This document shows, in pieces, positions 44,226-53,983 of a stretch of DNA of 64,000 nt (positions within the stretch are counted from its first letter, which is position 1; every line of letters starts with the position of its first letter). Location of the stretch: contig NZ_FQZO01000005.1 in assembly GCF_900142075.1 (NCBI RefSeq), positions 186,001 through 250,000 on the forward strand. Direction: 5' to 3'. The DNA is from Clostridium amylolyticum (GTDB lineage: Bacteria > Bacillota > Clostridia > Clostridiales > Clostridiaceae). The notes below the pieces were generated by a model. The model was not told the DNA's origin and made no database searches. It was given only the letters and a program-made list of their open reading frames with translations. A program made the translations under genes and the position numbers.

Positions 44226-45383
44226 TTGTTAAAAAGAAATATTAAAAAATTTTCTATGATATCTTTAGTCTTATCTATGGTATTTATTACATCTTCCTGT
44301 TCTTTAGATAATACCAAAAATAAAACTAATGAGGAGGCAAAGACCGCTTCAAAAGAGTTAGATGCCTCTGCAGCAAAAGAAGAAAAAGATAAAAAGGAAA
44401 AAGAACAAAAGGCTTTGCAAGAAGCTGAAAAAAATAAAGAAACAGAAATACTTTTAAGTTTTGCTGGAGATAGTACCCTAGGTACGGATAAAAACTTTAA
44501 TCAGTCTACTTCCCTTCCAGCTATGTTAAGAGCTAAAAATAATGACTATGCTTACTTTTTTAAAAATGTGAAATCTATTTTTGAAAAAGATGATCTGAGT
44601 ATTGTAAACTTAGAAGGTCCTTTAACTAAACATGATAAGATTAATACTAATAAGAAGTTTAATTTTAAAGGAGACCCTGAGCTTGCAAAAGCTTTAGTGG
44701 AAGGCGATATAGAAGCTGTTAATTTAGCTAACAATCACACTTTTGATTATGGCCAAGTGGGTTTTAAGGATACAAAAAAGGCTTTAGAGGATAACAAAAT
44801 AAACTATTTTGGCGCAGGGCACAAATACACTAAGGAAATAAAAGGTGTGAAATTTGGCTTTTTAGGTTATGAAATTTGGAACGAAAGCTCTGACATGAAA
44901 GCAAAGGTTAAAAAGGATATAGATGAGCTTAAATCTCAGGGAGCCATAGTTGTCTTAACTGCTCACTGGGGTATAGAAAGAGATTATAAGCCTTATGCTG
45001 TTCAGAAAAACATGGCGCATTTTGCTATAGATAACGGTGCTGACCTTATAATTGGCCACCATCCTCATGTATTACAGAGTGTAGAAAAATATAAAGACAA
45101 GTTTATATTCTACTCCCTTGGAAATTTTGCTTTTGGCGGAAATAGTAACCCTTCAGATAAAGATACAATGATAGTTCAAGTTCAGTATAAGTTTAAAGGC
45201 AATAATATGGACAACATGGGTGTTAAGGTAATTCCTACCTCCATATCTTCAGTAAATCATAAAAATGATTACTGCCCTACTCCAGCACAAGGTGCTGAAA
45301 AGAATAGAATATTTAAAAAGTTAAATTCTCTATCCATAAATTTAGGATTTGAATTTGATGACAATTTTCATTATGTAAAATAA
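44226..45383 (+). CDS. CapA-family lipoprotein (poly-gamma-glutamate biosynthesis-like)
   Basis: A 385-aa exported lipoprotein with lipobox TSSC (C25), a Lys/Glu-rich linker (about 30-75) and a calcineurin-like CapA phosphoesterase domain. Metal-site motifs are GDSTLGTD, NLEGPLT, NLANNHTFDYG, TAHWGIERD, GHHPHVLQ and SLGNFAFGG. CapA proteins take part in polyglutamate capsule synthesis, but no capB/capC are next to it, so the role may be different. The start is TTG with GGTGG upstream. It is divergent from the sigma operon. Confidence 0.85.
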   Translation: MLKRNIKKFSMISLVLSMVFITSSCSLDNTKNKTNEEAKTASKELDASAAKEEKDKKEKEQKALQEAEKNKETEILLSFAGDSTLGTDKNFNQSTSLPAMLRAKNNDYAYFFKNVKSIFEKDDLSIVNLEGPLTKHDKINTNKKFNFKGDPELAKALVEGDIEAVNLANNHTFDYGQVGFKDTKKALEDNKINYFGAGHKYTKEIKGVKFGFLGYEIWNESSDMKAKVKKDIDELKSQGAIVVLTAHWGIERDYKPYAVQKNMAHFAIDNGADLIIGHHPHVLQSVEKYKDKFIFYSLGNFAFGGNSNPSDKDTMIVQVQYKFKGNNMDNMGVKVIPTSISSVNHKNDYCPTPAQGAEKNRIFKKLNSLSINLGFEFDDNFHYVK

Positions 45384-45410
45384 AAAAAGTAGCCTAGGCT
45401 ACTTTTTTAA
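45382..45410. terminator. Bidirectional terminator
   Basis: A 12-bp perfect palindromic stem AAAAAAGTAGCC/GGCTACTTTTTT, directly after the CapA-like stop, with A/T tracts at both sides. It serves the CapA-like gene and the convergent DUF3867 gene. Confidence 0.85.
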
Positions 45411-45441
45411 CATTACAGGATATAATTTTAGAGCATACATA

Positions 45442-46011
45442 CTAATATTCATATTTAGAAGAATCTTCACATATAGAAATTTTTAATGTTTTATCTTTTA
45501 TAACTTTTTTGTAGGATACTAAAAATTCATTAAGCTCTGAATCCTTTAAATCTATTTTTTTATCACTTTTAAGTATGACGCTGTCATCTTCAATAAAGAC
45601 CTCCACATCATTAACATTATTTTTTACACTATATCTAGTGAAGGGCTTTACAGAAATTTTGTCTTTATATTTTTCATAAAAACTTAGATTTTTTCTTATA
45701 TCCTCATAGTTTTGAGAACCTGGATTAATTCCCAGCTGATTCATATCAATGCCAAAATTTTTCATCTGAGCATTTATAGAATCCATATCCACGCCATATC
45801 TATCCATTAATCTCTTTTGAATGTTAAAGAGCTTTTCTTCAGATATATTGTTACTATCCATATACTCCTTTATCTTTCTTGATACTTCAGCCATGGTTAT
45901 TTCTCCTGAAGCCATAGAATAATAAAGGCTGTATATATACTCTTCAAACTTATCCACATCTTTTTCCTTAACTTTATTTTTAAGTTCATTAAAATCAATT
46001 ATATCGCTCAT
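45442..46011 (-). CDS. DUF3867-like protein, function unknown
   Basis: A 189-aa soluble, charged protein that I associate with the clostridial family DUF3867. No signal peptide or membrane helix is present. The first 100 residues are helical, followed by a beta-rich C-terminal part. The start is the ATG of MSDIIDF, seven to eight bases after GAGGGGAG; a start six codons upstream overlaps this site. Its job is unknown. Confidence 0.7.
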   Translation of the reverse strand: MSDIIDFNELKNKVKEKDVDKFEEYIYSLYYSMASGEITMAEVSRKIKEYMDSNNISEEKLFNIQKRLMDRYGVDMDSINAQMKNFGIDMNQLGINPGSQNYEDIRKNLSFYEKYKDKISVKPFTRYSVKNNVNDVEVFIEDDSVILKSDKKIDLKDSELNEFLVSYKKVIKDKTLKISICEDSSKYEY

Positions 46012-46171
46012 TTTATTCTCCCCTCTCAAAAGGTAATATTATAAATTATTTATAATCTTACCACTATAAGACACAAAATGCAGTATTAAATATAAATTTT
46101 CTCTTAAAATTCGCGTACAAGCTTTATTTAAGAAATTAATTGAACTATGATAGATGTAAGGAGGTTTTTCA

Positions 46172-47143
46172 ATGAAGAAAAAATATGATAAAAAGACATA
46201 CTTTACAAGAAGAATTTTAGTAGCCGCTGCTATGGTTGTTACTATAGCTGCCATAATAATCCTGTCCCTTAATCTTGATATTTTTGCAAAGGATAACAAA
46301 GATGAAGCCTTAGAATTAAACAGTGAAACCTTAGAAGCAAAAAATTCTAAAGATAAAGAAGATTCTCCCCCTAATGACTCCAAAGAGAAAAATAGTGCTT
46401 TAGATAAAAAAATGTCCAAAGAAGAGTTAGAACAAAATATTAAGAACTACATGGGAAAAGATATTAATAACCTTGGATTAATATATTATGATTTAACCAC
46501 AGGTGAAAAAGTAACCTTTAATGAGAACAAAAAATTTCTAGCAGCTAGCACTGTAAAGGTTCAAATGAATGTTATAGCCTATGATTGGGTGGATAAAGGC
46601 AAGTTAAATTTAGAAGAAAAACTTTCTTATAGTAAAAATGACTATGAAGATGGTACAGGTATCTTACAAGATGAAGATAAGTCCAAGCCTTTTAAGATAC
46701 AGGACCTTTTAGATTATTCTATAATATATTCCGATAACATAGCCACTAATATGATTATTAGAAGGCTGGGAGGATCAAAAAATCTAAGAACCATGGTAAA
46801 TAGCAAATTTAAAATAAATATGGATACCTCAGGAAATTACATAACTCCTAAGGGAGAATTCACTATTTTAAAATATCTTTATGAAAATAGTAACAATGAA
46901 AATTATGCCCATCTCATTGATATAATGAAAAACACTATTTTTCATGATAGGATGGATAAATATATCTCCCAAGAAATAACTGCACATAAAACTGGGGATT
47001 ATGATGAATACGTTAATGACGTAGGCATAGTTTTTACTGAAAAGCCGTACATATTGGTAGCTTATACTTATAATCTTCAAGATGGTTACGAAGATATAGC
47101 TAGATTGTCACAAATGGTTTATGAATATCATTTAAGCAAATGA
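46172..47143 (+). CDS. Class-A beta-lactamase-like serine hydrolase
   Basis: A 323-aa protein with an N-terminal membrane anchor (about residues 14-36), a charged linker (40-90) and a penicillin-recognising serine hydrolase domain. It has the three core motifs: SxxK as S126-TV-K129, SDN as S187-N189 and KTG as K273-G275 (HKTGD). The omega-loop Glu of true class A beta-lactamases (ExxLN) is not visible; that region is shortened between the SDN and TPKGE segments. It may be a carboxypeptidase or a peptidoglycan-binding relative. The ATG follows AAGGAGG. Confidence 0.85.
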   Translation: MKKKYDKKTYFTRRILVAAAMVVTIAAIIILSLNLDIFAKDNKDEALELNSETLEAKNSKDKEDSPPNDSKEKNSALDKKMSKEELEQNIKNYMGKDINNLGLIYYDLTTGEKVTFNENKKFLAASTVKVQMNVIAYDWVDKGKLNLEEKLSYSKNDYEDGTGILQDEDKSKPFKIQDLLDYSIIYSDNIATNMIIRRLGGSKNLRTMVNSKFKINMDTSGNYITPKGEFTILKYLYENSNNENYAHLIDIMKNTIFHDRMDKYISQEITAHKTGDYDEYVNDVGIVFTEKPYILVAYTYNLQDGYEDIARLSQMVYEYHLSK

Positions 47144-47182
47144 GAAAACTGCATCACTAAATATGCAGTTTTCTCATTTTTT
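47141..47182. terminator. Terminator overlapping the serine hydrolase stop codon
   Basis: A 14-bp perfect stem TGAGAAAACTGCAT/ATGCAGTTTTCTCA (47141-47154 with 47163-47176) followed by six T. The stop TGA of the hydrolase starts the stem. It may also stop the convergent epimerase gene. Confidence 0.85.
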
Positions 47183-47190
47183 AATATAGA

Positions 47191-48084
47191 CTAATATCCC
47201 AGTATCTTTTCTACACCTGCTTCTTTCTGCTCTTGATTAATATTAACTCTCCATATATTTTTAGCTTTAAAACCTAACATTCTCTCCGCTTTTTCAGTAC
47301 TTTCAAAGCTTTCATGGTCCATAAAATTCTCTTTCACTTCCGCCTTAGGCATAAATTTATTAATTAAGTCCATACTGGGAGTTAAACATCTAGTATTGGG
47401 AGCAGCTATATAAAACACTTCATGTCCTTTAAAGTCAGCTTCTATAGCTAGTCTAAAGGCTCTAGCGCAATCTTCCTTATCTATATAGGACCATAAATTC
47501 CACACATACTGGTCTACTTCCTCTTCTTGAGCAAAACTTATATCATTTTTAACTTTTTTTACATCTGCCACATAAGTTATTCTAAGACTGGATATGGTCA
47601 TGTCTGGAAACCTATGAGCAAAGGAGTGAGCTATTTGTTCTCCCACAATTTTTGAAATTCCATAACTATTATCTGGTGAAGCAGGGTGTTCTTCATCTAC
47701 TGGGAGATACAAGGGTACTACTGGATTATGAGCAAAGGTGATACCTAATGCACAATCACTAGAAGCTATAGCTACTTTTTTTATTCCTTGTATCCCTGCA
47801 GATAACAATATATTATAAAGCCCCACTACATTATTTTCAAAAACCCTTGGGTTATTATCCTTTTTATCTGGCTGAGGTATAGCTGCAAGGTGGATAACAG
47901 CATCACAGCCTTTTATAGCATTAAATACTTCTTCATAATTTCTAATATCAATGATTTTCTGTTCTGTGGGACAACCTTTCCACTTACTATGGGTAAGAGA
48001 AAGGACATCGTAACCGCTTTTAATAAGATTTTTTACTACATTTCTACCTACTAATCCTTTTGCTCCTGTTACTGCTACCTTCAT
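47191..48084 (-). CDS. NAD-dependent epimerase/dehydratase family protein
   Basis: A 297-aa extended short-chain dehydrogenase (SDR). It has the NAD motif GAKGLVGRNV at the N-terminus, the catalytic Tyr/Lys pair in YGISKIVGEQ (about residues 144-148) and AAIPQP near residue 68. The substrate is not predictable; sugar nucleotides are usual for the family. It lies 49 nt after the CoA-disulfide reductase gene and may be cotranscribed with it. Confidence 0.85.
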   Translation of the reverse strand: MKVAVTGAKGLVGRNVVKNLIKSGYDVLSLTHSKWKGCPTEQKIIDIRNYEEVFNAIKGCDAVIHLAAIPQPDKKDNNPRVFENNVVGLYNILLSAGIQGIKKVAIASSDCALGITFAHNPVVPLYLPVDEEHPASPDNSYGISKIVGEQIAHSFAHRFPDMTISSLRITYVADVKKVKNDISFAQEEEVDQYVWNLWSYIDKEDCARAFRLAIEADFKGHEVFYIAAPNTRCLTPSMDLINKFMPKAEVKENFMDHESFESTEKAERMLGFKAKNIWRVNINQEQKEAGVEKILGY

Positions 48085-48133
48085 AACTAAACCTCCCTTT
48101 ATTTAAAAAACACTTCAATCCTTTAATTTTAAA

Positions 48134-49465
48134 TTAAATAGTAGCTTCTGCGGATACATTAACTGCATCCCAAGTAGTGGAATAAGGTGGTGTATAGCCT
48201 AAGTCCAATAAAGCTAATTCATCTAGTGTCATATTATTATAAATGGCAGTAGCAAATACTCCTATTCTTAATGCCGCTCCCTCTTTTCCTGCTATTTGTG
48301 CGCCTAATATCCTATTAGTATCTTTATTAAATATTATTTTTATGTATAGAGGAGCTTCTCCAGGATAGTAGGATACATGATTCTTTGCTTTTATAAAATT
48401 AATGGCATAATTTATTTCTTTTTCCTTTGCCTGTGCTTCGCTGATTCCTGTCATAGCCACCTGAAGATCCATAATTTTTACCATAGAGGAACCTAAAGCA
48501 CCAGGGAATTTTCTATTTTCTCCACACATATTTTCTCCTGCAATCTTCCCCATCTTATTTGCTGTGGTAGCCAAGGCAATATAAGTATTTTCTTCTAGCA
48601 CTCTATGATAAACCACTGCACAATCTCCTGCGGAATAAATGTTTGCATAATTTGTTCTCATATGTTCGTCTATTATTACTGCCCCTTTTTTTGTTATATT
48701 TATACCGCTATCTTTTAGAAAATCTGTATTAGGTTTAATGCCAATACTCATTATTACTAGGTCAGCATCATATTCACCCTTGGAGGTCTTTACTTTATTG
48801 ACTTTTTTGTCTCCAATAATTTCTTCTACCTTTTCATAAGTATTAACTTTAATGCCGTGACTTTCTACTTCTTTCTCTACTAAGTCTGTAATTTCTTTAT
48901 CAAAAATTCCCAATGCTCTATTGCCTGCTTCTATAATACGTACTTCTTTATTTAGTTTAGCCATGGATTCTGCCATTTCCATACCTATATATCCACCGCC
49001 CACTATAACTACCCTTTTAATATCTTTATTTTCCAATATAGTTTTCAGCTTTATTCCATCCTCTAAAGTTTTTAAGGTAACCACATTATGTAGCTCTGCT
49101 CCCTTAATGGGTGGAACTATAGCTGAAGCTCCTGTAGCCACCATTAATTTATCAAAGCTATCTTCAAAGGTCTCATTGTTTTCTAAGTTTTTAACCAATA
49201 CCTTATTTTCTTCTGGAAAAACCTTTAAAACTTCATGTTTAAGTTTTATCTTAATTCCTTGCTTCTCAAAATCTTCCGGTGTTCTTTCAATAAGTGAATT
49301 GAGGTCTTCACTTACTCCTGATATATAATAGGGAATACCACAAGCACCATAAGAAACATATTTTCCTTTTTCATATACAACGATTTCTGCTTTTTTATCT
49401 GTCCTTCTAGCTTTTGCAGCAGCACTCATGCCCGCTGCCACTCCTCCAATTACTATAATCTTCAA
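48134..49465 (-). CDS. CoA-disulfide reductase / NADH oxidase family flavoprotein
   Basis: A 443-aa FAD enzyme of the pyridine nucleotide-disulfide group. It has the N-terminal FAD motif GGVAAGMSAA, the single redox cysteine C42 in YGACGIPY (instead of a CxxxxC pair), the second NAD motif GGGYIGME near residue 158 and the AGDCA FAD segment near residue 277. This pattern is shared by CoA-disulfide reductase and NADH oxidases, and sequence alone does not separate them. The likely role is thiol redox balance or oxygen removal. Confidence 0.9.
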   Translation of the reverse strand: MKIIVIGGVAAGMSAAAKARRTDKKAEIVVYEKGKYVSYGACGIPYYISGVSEDLNSLIERTPEDFEKQGIKIKLKHEVLKVFPEENKVLVKNLENNETFEDSFDKLMVATGASAIVPPIKGAELHNVVTLKTLEDGIKLKTILENKDIKRVVIVGGGYIGMEMAESMAKLNKEVRIIEAGNRALGIFDKEITDLVEKEVESHGIKVNTYEKVEEIIGDKKVNKVKTSKGEYDADLVIMSIGIKPNTDFLKDSGINITKKGAVIIDEHMRTNYANIYSAGDCAVVYHRVLEENTYIALATTANKMGKIAGENMCGENRKFPGALGSSMVKIMDLQVAMTGISEAQAKEKEINYAINFIKAKNHVSYYPGEAPLYIKIIFNKDTNRILGAQIAGKEGAALRIGVFATAIYNNMTLDELALLDLGYTPPYSTTWDAVNVSAEATI

Positions 49466-49560
49466 AATTCATCACCATCCCAATTATTTTAGGAACACTA
49501 TATTTATTATATTTTACAAATAAAATGCATATAATTCCTAAAGCTTTTGTTAACATAATA

Positions 49561-49596
49561 TAAAAAAACTGCCAGATAACCCTATCTGACAGTTTT
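49561..49596 (-). terminator. Terminator after tkt
   Basis: A 14-bp stem (49565-49578 with 49583-49596, one G-U on the minus strand) with minus-strand U-tract, 15 nt past the tkt stop. Confidence 0.8.
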
Positions 49597-49611
49597 ATTT
49601 AAAGTGATGAT

Positions 49612-51597
49612 TTATTTATCCATTAATTTTATAACTGTATTTACAACATTTTCCACAGTAAATCCAAACTCTTGGAAAAGATCTTCTGCTTTACCTGAGG
49701 CTCCAAAATGATCTATGGAAATAACCTCTCCATCTAAACCAGTATATTTGTGCCATCCAAAGGAAGTTGCAGTTTCTACTGCTACTCTCTTTCTTATGTT
49801 TCTTGGAAGAACCTTTTCTTTGTATTCTGCACTTTGAGTTTCAAATAATTCCATAGAAGGAACACTTACCACTCTTGCTTTTATACCTTTATTAGCTAAC
49901 TCCGCTGAAGCTTTATATATAAGCTCTACTTCTGAACCGGAAGCCATAAGTATTACATCTGGATTTTCTTTTTCACTATCTTTTAAGATGTAAGCACCTT
50001 TTAAAGCTTCTTTTCCTGTCTCATCATATAGAGGCAGTTTTTGTCTTGTAAGCACTAAGGATACAGGACCATCATTTTTAGTTACAGCTAAATACCAACC
50101 TGCTGCAGTTTCTTTAGAATCTGCTGGTCTAAACACTGTCATGTTAGGTATGCTCCTTAAAGCTGCTAAGTGTTCAATAGGCTGATGAGTAGGACCATCT
50201 TCTCCTACACCTATGCTGTCATGAGTTAAAACATAGGTTACAGGAATGCCCATAAGAGCTGATAGTCTCATAGATCCCTTCATATAATCACTAAATACAA
50301 AGAAAGTAGAAACGTATGGTCTTAATCCTCCATGAAGATAGATACCATTTCCAATGGCAGCCATAGCATGTTCTCTAACTCCAAAGTGAAGGTTAGCACC
50401 TTTTTTATCTTCTGGTGAAAAATCTCCTCTATCTTTCATATAAGTTTTTGTAGATGGAGCAAGGTCTGCAGAACCACCTATAATATTAGGTACTATACTT
50501 GCAAGTCTATTTATTATAACTCCTGAAGATTCTCTAGTTGCCATAGCCTTATCAAAAGTCCAAAAGCTCTCTGCATCTAGCTCTTCTGTATTTACCTTAT
50601 CGCTAAACCATACATCCCATTCTTCTGCTAAAGCTGGGAAGTTCTTTCTATAATCATTGAAAAGGCTGTTCCAACGAACTTCCTTTTTCTCTGCTTCTTC
50701 CCTAAAGGCTTTCATTCCTTCTTTAACTTCTTCAGGTACTGTAAATGGTTCATTATTCCAATTAATTAATTCCTTAAATTCCTTTATGTTATCTTCACCT
50801 AATGGCTCTCCATGAGCAGCTGCTTTGCCTTGTTTCTTTGGCACTCCATATCCTATGATATTTTTAACTATTATAATCGTAGGTCTTTTTGTGTCTTTCT
50901 TTGCTTCTTCAATACTTTTATTAATTTCTTCCATATCATTGCCGTCATTAACTCTAAGAACCTGCCATCCATAAGCTTCATATCTCTTTGCTACATCTTC
51001 ACGAAAAGCGATATCTGTATGACCTTCAATAGATATATTATTAGAATCATAAAGCATTATTAGTTTGCCTAACCCTAAGGTTCCTGCTAAGGAGCTGGCC
51101 TCTCCAGAAATACCTTCCATAAGGCATCCATCTCCTGCAATAACATAAGTATAATGATCTACTACGTTATATCCTTCTCTATTAAACTTCTCAGCAAGGT
51201 ATGCTTCAGACATTGCCATACCCACAGCATTAGCAACGCCCTGGCCTAGAGGCCCTGTAGTGGTTTCCACACCATCAGTGTGTCTGTACTCTGGATGTCC
51301 AGCTGCTTTACTATGAAGCTGTCTGAAATCCTTTATATCTTCAATAGAAACATCATATCCAAAAATATGAAGAAGTGAATAAATTAACATAGACCCATGC
51401 CCTGCTGAAAGAACAAATCTATCTCTATCCGCCCATTTTGAGTTGGATGGATTATGTTTTAATTGTTTTGCCCATAAAGTGTATGCCATAGGTGCACACC
51501 CTAATGGTAATCCTGGATGTCCTGATTTTGCTTTTTCAATAGCTTCAGCAGATAATACTCTTATGGTATCTACCGCCATTTTGTCGATGCTTTTCAT
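49612..51597 (-). CDS. tkt: Transketolase
   Basis: A thiamine-diphosphate enzyme moving two-carbon units between sugar phosphates in the pentose phosphate pathway. The 661-aa full-length protein has the TPP motif GDGCLMEGISGEA...NNISIEG (about residues 153-190), GPLGQGVANAVG, and the C-terminal pyrimidine-binding domain with GVREHAMAAIGNG. It lies 13 nt after fsa; together they form a two-gene non-oxidative pentose phosphate operon. Confidence 0.97.
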   Translation of the reverse strand: MKSIDKMAVDTIRVLSAEAIEKAKSGHPGLPLGCAPMAYTLWAKQLKHNPSNSKWADRDRFVLSAGHGSMLIYSLLHIFGYDVSIEDIKDFRQLHSKAAGHPEYRHTDGVETTTGPLGQGVANAVGMAMSEAYLAEKFNREGYNVVDHYTYVIAGDGCLMEGISGEASSLAGTLGLGKLIMLYDSNNISIEGHTDIAFREDVAKRYEAYGWQVLRVNDGNDMEEINKSIEEAKKDTKRPTIIIVKNIIGYGVPKKQGKAAAHGEPLGEDNIKEFKELINWNNEPFTVPEEVKEGMKAFREEAEKKEVRWNSLFNDYRKNFPALAEEWDVWFSDKVNTEELDAESFWTFDKAMATRESSGVIINRLASIVPNIIGGSADLAPSTKTYMKDRGDFSPEDKKGANLHFGVREHAMAAIGNGIYLHGGLRPYVSTFFVFSDYMKGSMRLSALMGIPVTYVLTHDSIGVGEDGPTHQPIEHLAALRSIPNMTVFRPADSKETAAGWYLAVTKNDGPVSLVLTRQKLPLYDETGKEALKGAYILKDSEKENPDVILMASGSEVELIYKASAELANKGIKARVVSVPSMELFETQSAEYKEKVLPRNIRKRVAVETATSFGWHKYTGLDGEVISIDHFGASGKAEDLFQEFGFTVENVVNTVIKLMDK

Positions 51598-51610
51598 AAT
51601 GTTCCTCCTC

Positions 51611-52258
51611 TTATTTGGTAAATACTGAATTCCAATCCTTCATGAATTTTTCTATTCCTGAATCCGTTAACGGATGTTTTAACATTTGAATAATAACACT
51701 ATATGGAATAGTTGCAATATGCGCTCCATATTCTGCTGCTTGTATAACATGCATTGGATTTCTTATACTTGCAGCTATGATTTCAGTATTTATGCCATGT
51801 ATTTCAAATATATTTACTATACTTTGAATCAATCCCATAGAGTCTGATGATATATCATCCAACCTTCCAAGAAATGGACTAACATATGTAGCTCCAGCCC
51901 TTGCTGCTAAAAGCGCTTGACCTGGGTTAAAAATTAAGGTTACATTAGTCTTTATACCTTCCTTAGAAAGAACTTTAACTGCCTTAAGTCCTTCTTCTGT
52001 TATAGGTAGCTTTACCACCATATTTTTGTGCATAGCAGCAATTTCTCTGCCTTCTTTAATCATATCTTCTGCTTGGCTGCTTATAACTTCTCCACTAATA
52101 GGGCCATCTACAATAGAGGTTATCTCATGGATAACTTCTTTGAAATCTCTTCCTTCTTTTGATATAAGGGAAGGATTGGTGGTAACACCACAGATTACTC
52201 CCATAGCTTCAGCCTTTCGTATTTCTTCTAAATTAGCAGTATCAATAAATAGTTTCAT
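51611..52258 (-). CDS. fsa: Fructose-6-phosphate aldolase / transaldolase (TalC/FSA type)
   Basis: A 215-aa TIM-barrel aldolase of the short transaldolase group. The Schiff-base lysine is K83 in MVVKLPIT, with D6, N28 and GVTTNPSLI at the N-terminus. FSA and the true transaldolases of this short group differ in few residues. Operon partnership with transketolase favours a transaldolase role, so the gene symbol is a family label, not a functional claim. Confidence 0.9.
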   Translation of the reverse strand: MKLFIDTANLEEIRKAEAMGVICGVTTNPSLISKEGRDFKEVIHEITSIVDGPISGEVISSQAEDMIKEGREIAAMHKNMVVKLPITEEGLKAVKVLSKEGIKTNVTLIFNPGQALLAARAGATYVSPFLGRLDDISSDSMGLIQSIVNIFEIHGINTEIIAASIRNPMHVIQAAEYGAHIATIPYSVIIQMLKHPLTDSGIEKFMKDWNSVFTK

Positions 52259-52451
52259 TTTGAACCCTCCTAAATTATTTTTTATTTAACTTTTGTAAGT
52301 TTCATTGGAAGCTTCTAAAAATATTATGTTTGATATCTTTTATTTTACCATTTAATTTAGTTGTATGGAATTATATATATATTATAATCTTCTTCAAAAT
52401 ACGGTTTTTATGCTTAAATTTCTGCAATAGCCTAAATTATTTGTTCACGAT

Positions 52452-52484
52452 AAAAAAGGGGATGAATTTAGGCTCCCCTTTTTT
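52452..52484 (-). terminator. Terminator after hisS
   Basis: An 11-bp perfect stem AAAAAAGGGGA/TCCCCTTTTTT with U-tract, ending 4 nt before the hisS stop codon. Confidence 0.85.
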
Positions 52485-52487
52485 ATA

Positions 52488-53798
52488 CTATTTAATAAGT
52501 GAAATTATCTCTTCTATGGTGTATCTTTCCTGTTCTCCGGTAATCATATTCTTTAATGAAAGTCTGCCACTTTCAATCTCTTGGCTGCCAATTATTATTA
52601 TATAAGGTATTCCAAGTTTATTGGCGTAGTTAAGCTTTTTAGGGAACTTTGTCTCCTCAAAATATACTTCTGATATTATGCCCTTTTCTTTTAATGCATT
52701 AGCTGTTTTTATGGCATAAGAGAAATTTTCATCCATAGGTACAACTAATACCTTTGTTAAGGTAGAAGCCTCACTCTTAACTATTCCTGCTTCATGAAGC
52801 TGATAAAATAACCTAGTTAACCCTATAGATATCCCTACTCCTGGTAAATTTTGATTAGTATAGTACTCTGCTAAATTATCATATCTTCCACCAGAACATA
52901 CAGAACCTATGGAAGGATAGTCATCTAGAATAGTTTCGTAAACTGTCCCTGTATAATAATCTAAGCCTCTTGCTATCTTTAAATCTATTTTAAAATTCTT
53001 TTCTGGTACTTTGAATTCTCTTATATAGTAAACTACTTTTTCTAATTCTTGTACTCCTAGTTTAAAATTCTCATCATTAACTTCTAATTTTTTAAGGGCT
53101 TCTATAATATCATCATTAGAGCCATCAATAGTTATAAATCTTTCTATACTATCTATAGCTTCATCACTTAAATTCATTTCTTTTAATTCTTTTTTAACAG
53201 CTTCCATGCCTATTTTTTCTAATTTATCGATGATTCTTAAAACATCTATTTTATTTTCCACCTGTAAGTTATCAAAAAAACCATTAAGAACTTTTCTATT
53301 ATTAATATGAATGGTAAAAGAATCAAAGCCTAAATCTTTAAAAGTAGAATAGATTATACTAGGTATCTCAGCATCATTAATTATACTAAGCTTTCCATTT
53401 CCTATAATGTCTATATCACATTGATAGAATTCTCTAAATCTTCCTTTTTGATTCCTCTCTCCTCTATATACCTTTCCTATCTGATATCTTCTGTAAGGAA
53501 AAGTTAGTGAAGACATATGTTGTGCTACATATCTAGCTAATGGTACAGTAAGGTCAAATCTTAAAGACAAGTCGCTCTCACCTTTAGTAAATCTGTAGAT
53601 CTGTTTTTCTGTATCTCCGCCTCCCTTAGCTAACAATACTTCTGATTTTTCTATTATAGGAGTTTCTTGAGGAATAAATCCAAATTTTTCATAATTCTTT
53701 CTTATGGTTTCCATCATCTTATTAAAAGCTATCTGTTCTGCAGGTAATAGTTCTAAAAAGCCGGGCAATATAGAAGGTTTTACTATTTCCTTTTCCAT
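52488..53798 (-). CDS. hisS: Histidyl-tRNA synthetase
   Basis: A class II synthetase charging tRNA-His. The 436-aa protein has motif 2 RGERNQKGRFREFYQCDID, the histidine A loop LARGLDYYTGTVYE, motif 3 GGRYDNLAEYY with GVGISIGLTRL, and a C-terminal anticodon domain. The ATG has GGAGG eight bases upstream. aspS, its usual partner in Firmicutes, is absent here. The leader is short, with a hairpin (53866-53889) and no T-box. Confidence 0.95.
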   Translation of the reverse strand: MEKEIVKPSILPGFLELLPAEQIAFNKMMETIRKNYEKFGFIPQETPIIEKSEVLLAKGGGDTEKQIYRFTKGESDLSLRFDLTVPLARYVAQHMSSLTFPYRRYQIGKVYRGERNQKGRFREFYQCDIDIIGNGKLSIINDAEIPSIIYSTFKDLGFDSFTIHINNRKVLNGFFDNLQVENKIDVLRIIDKLEKIGMEAVKKELKEMNLSDEAIDSIERFITIDGSNDDIIEALKKLEVNDENFKLGVQELEKVVYYIREFKVPEKNFKIDLKIARGLDYYTGTVYETILDDYPSIGSVCSGGRYDNLAEYYTNQNLPGVGISIGLTRLFYQLHEAGIVKSEASTLTKVLVVPMDENFSYAIKTANALKEKGIISEVYFEETKFPKKLNYANKLGIPYIIIIGSQEIESGRLSLKNMITGEQERYTIEEIISLIK

Positions 53799-53865
53799 TA
53801 CTCATCCTCCACCATTATTTTATATAATATTTTTTAAATATAATATTTACTAATTAACTAAAGAA

Positions 53866-53889
53866 AAAGGAGAATCACACTTCCCCTTT
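53866..53889 (-). promoter_or_regulatory. Hairpin in the hisS upstream region
   Basis: A 9-bp stem with one G-U pair (AAAGGGGAA...TTCTCCTTT on the minus strand) followed by TTCTTT, 67 nt before the hisS start. It may be a weak terminator or leader structure; no T-box motif is associated. Confidence 0.35.
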
Positions 53890-53920
53890 ATAATATAATA
53901 TCATATATTACAAAAATTTT

Positions 53921-53970
53921 AAAATAAAAAACACAGGGTAATATATTGTTTTCTACAATATATTACCCTG
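53921..53970 (-). terminator. Terminator after the UgpB-like gene
   Basis: A perfect 15-bp stem (CAGGGTAATATATTG, 53934-53948, with its complement at 53956-53970) and a 7-nt loop. The long A-rich stretch to its left gives a strong minus-strand U-tract. Confidence 0.85.
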
Positions 53971-53983
53971 AATATTACTTACT

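Noticed and set aside
53799..53983. T-box leader before hisS
   Set aside because: No specifier loop or the conserved T-box sequence could be recognised, and the leader is too short for a full T-box plus terminator.
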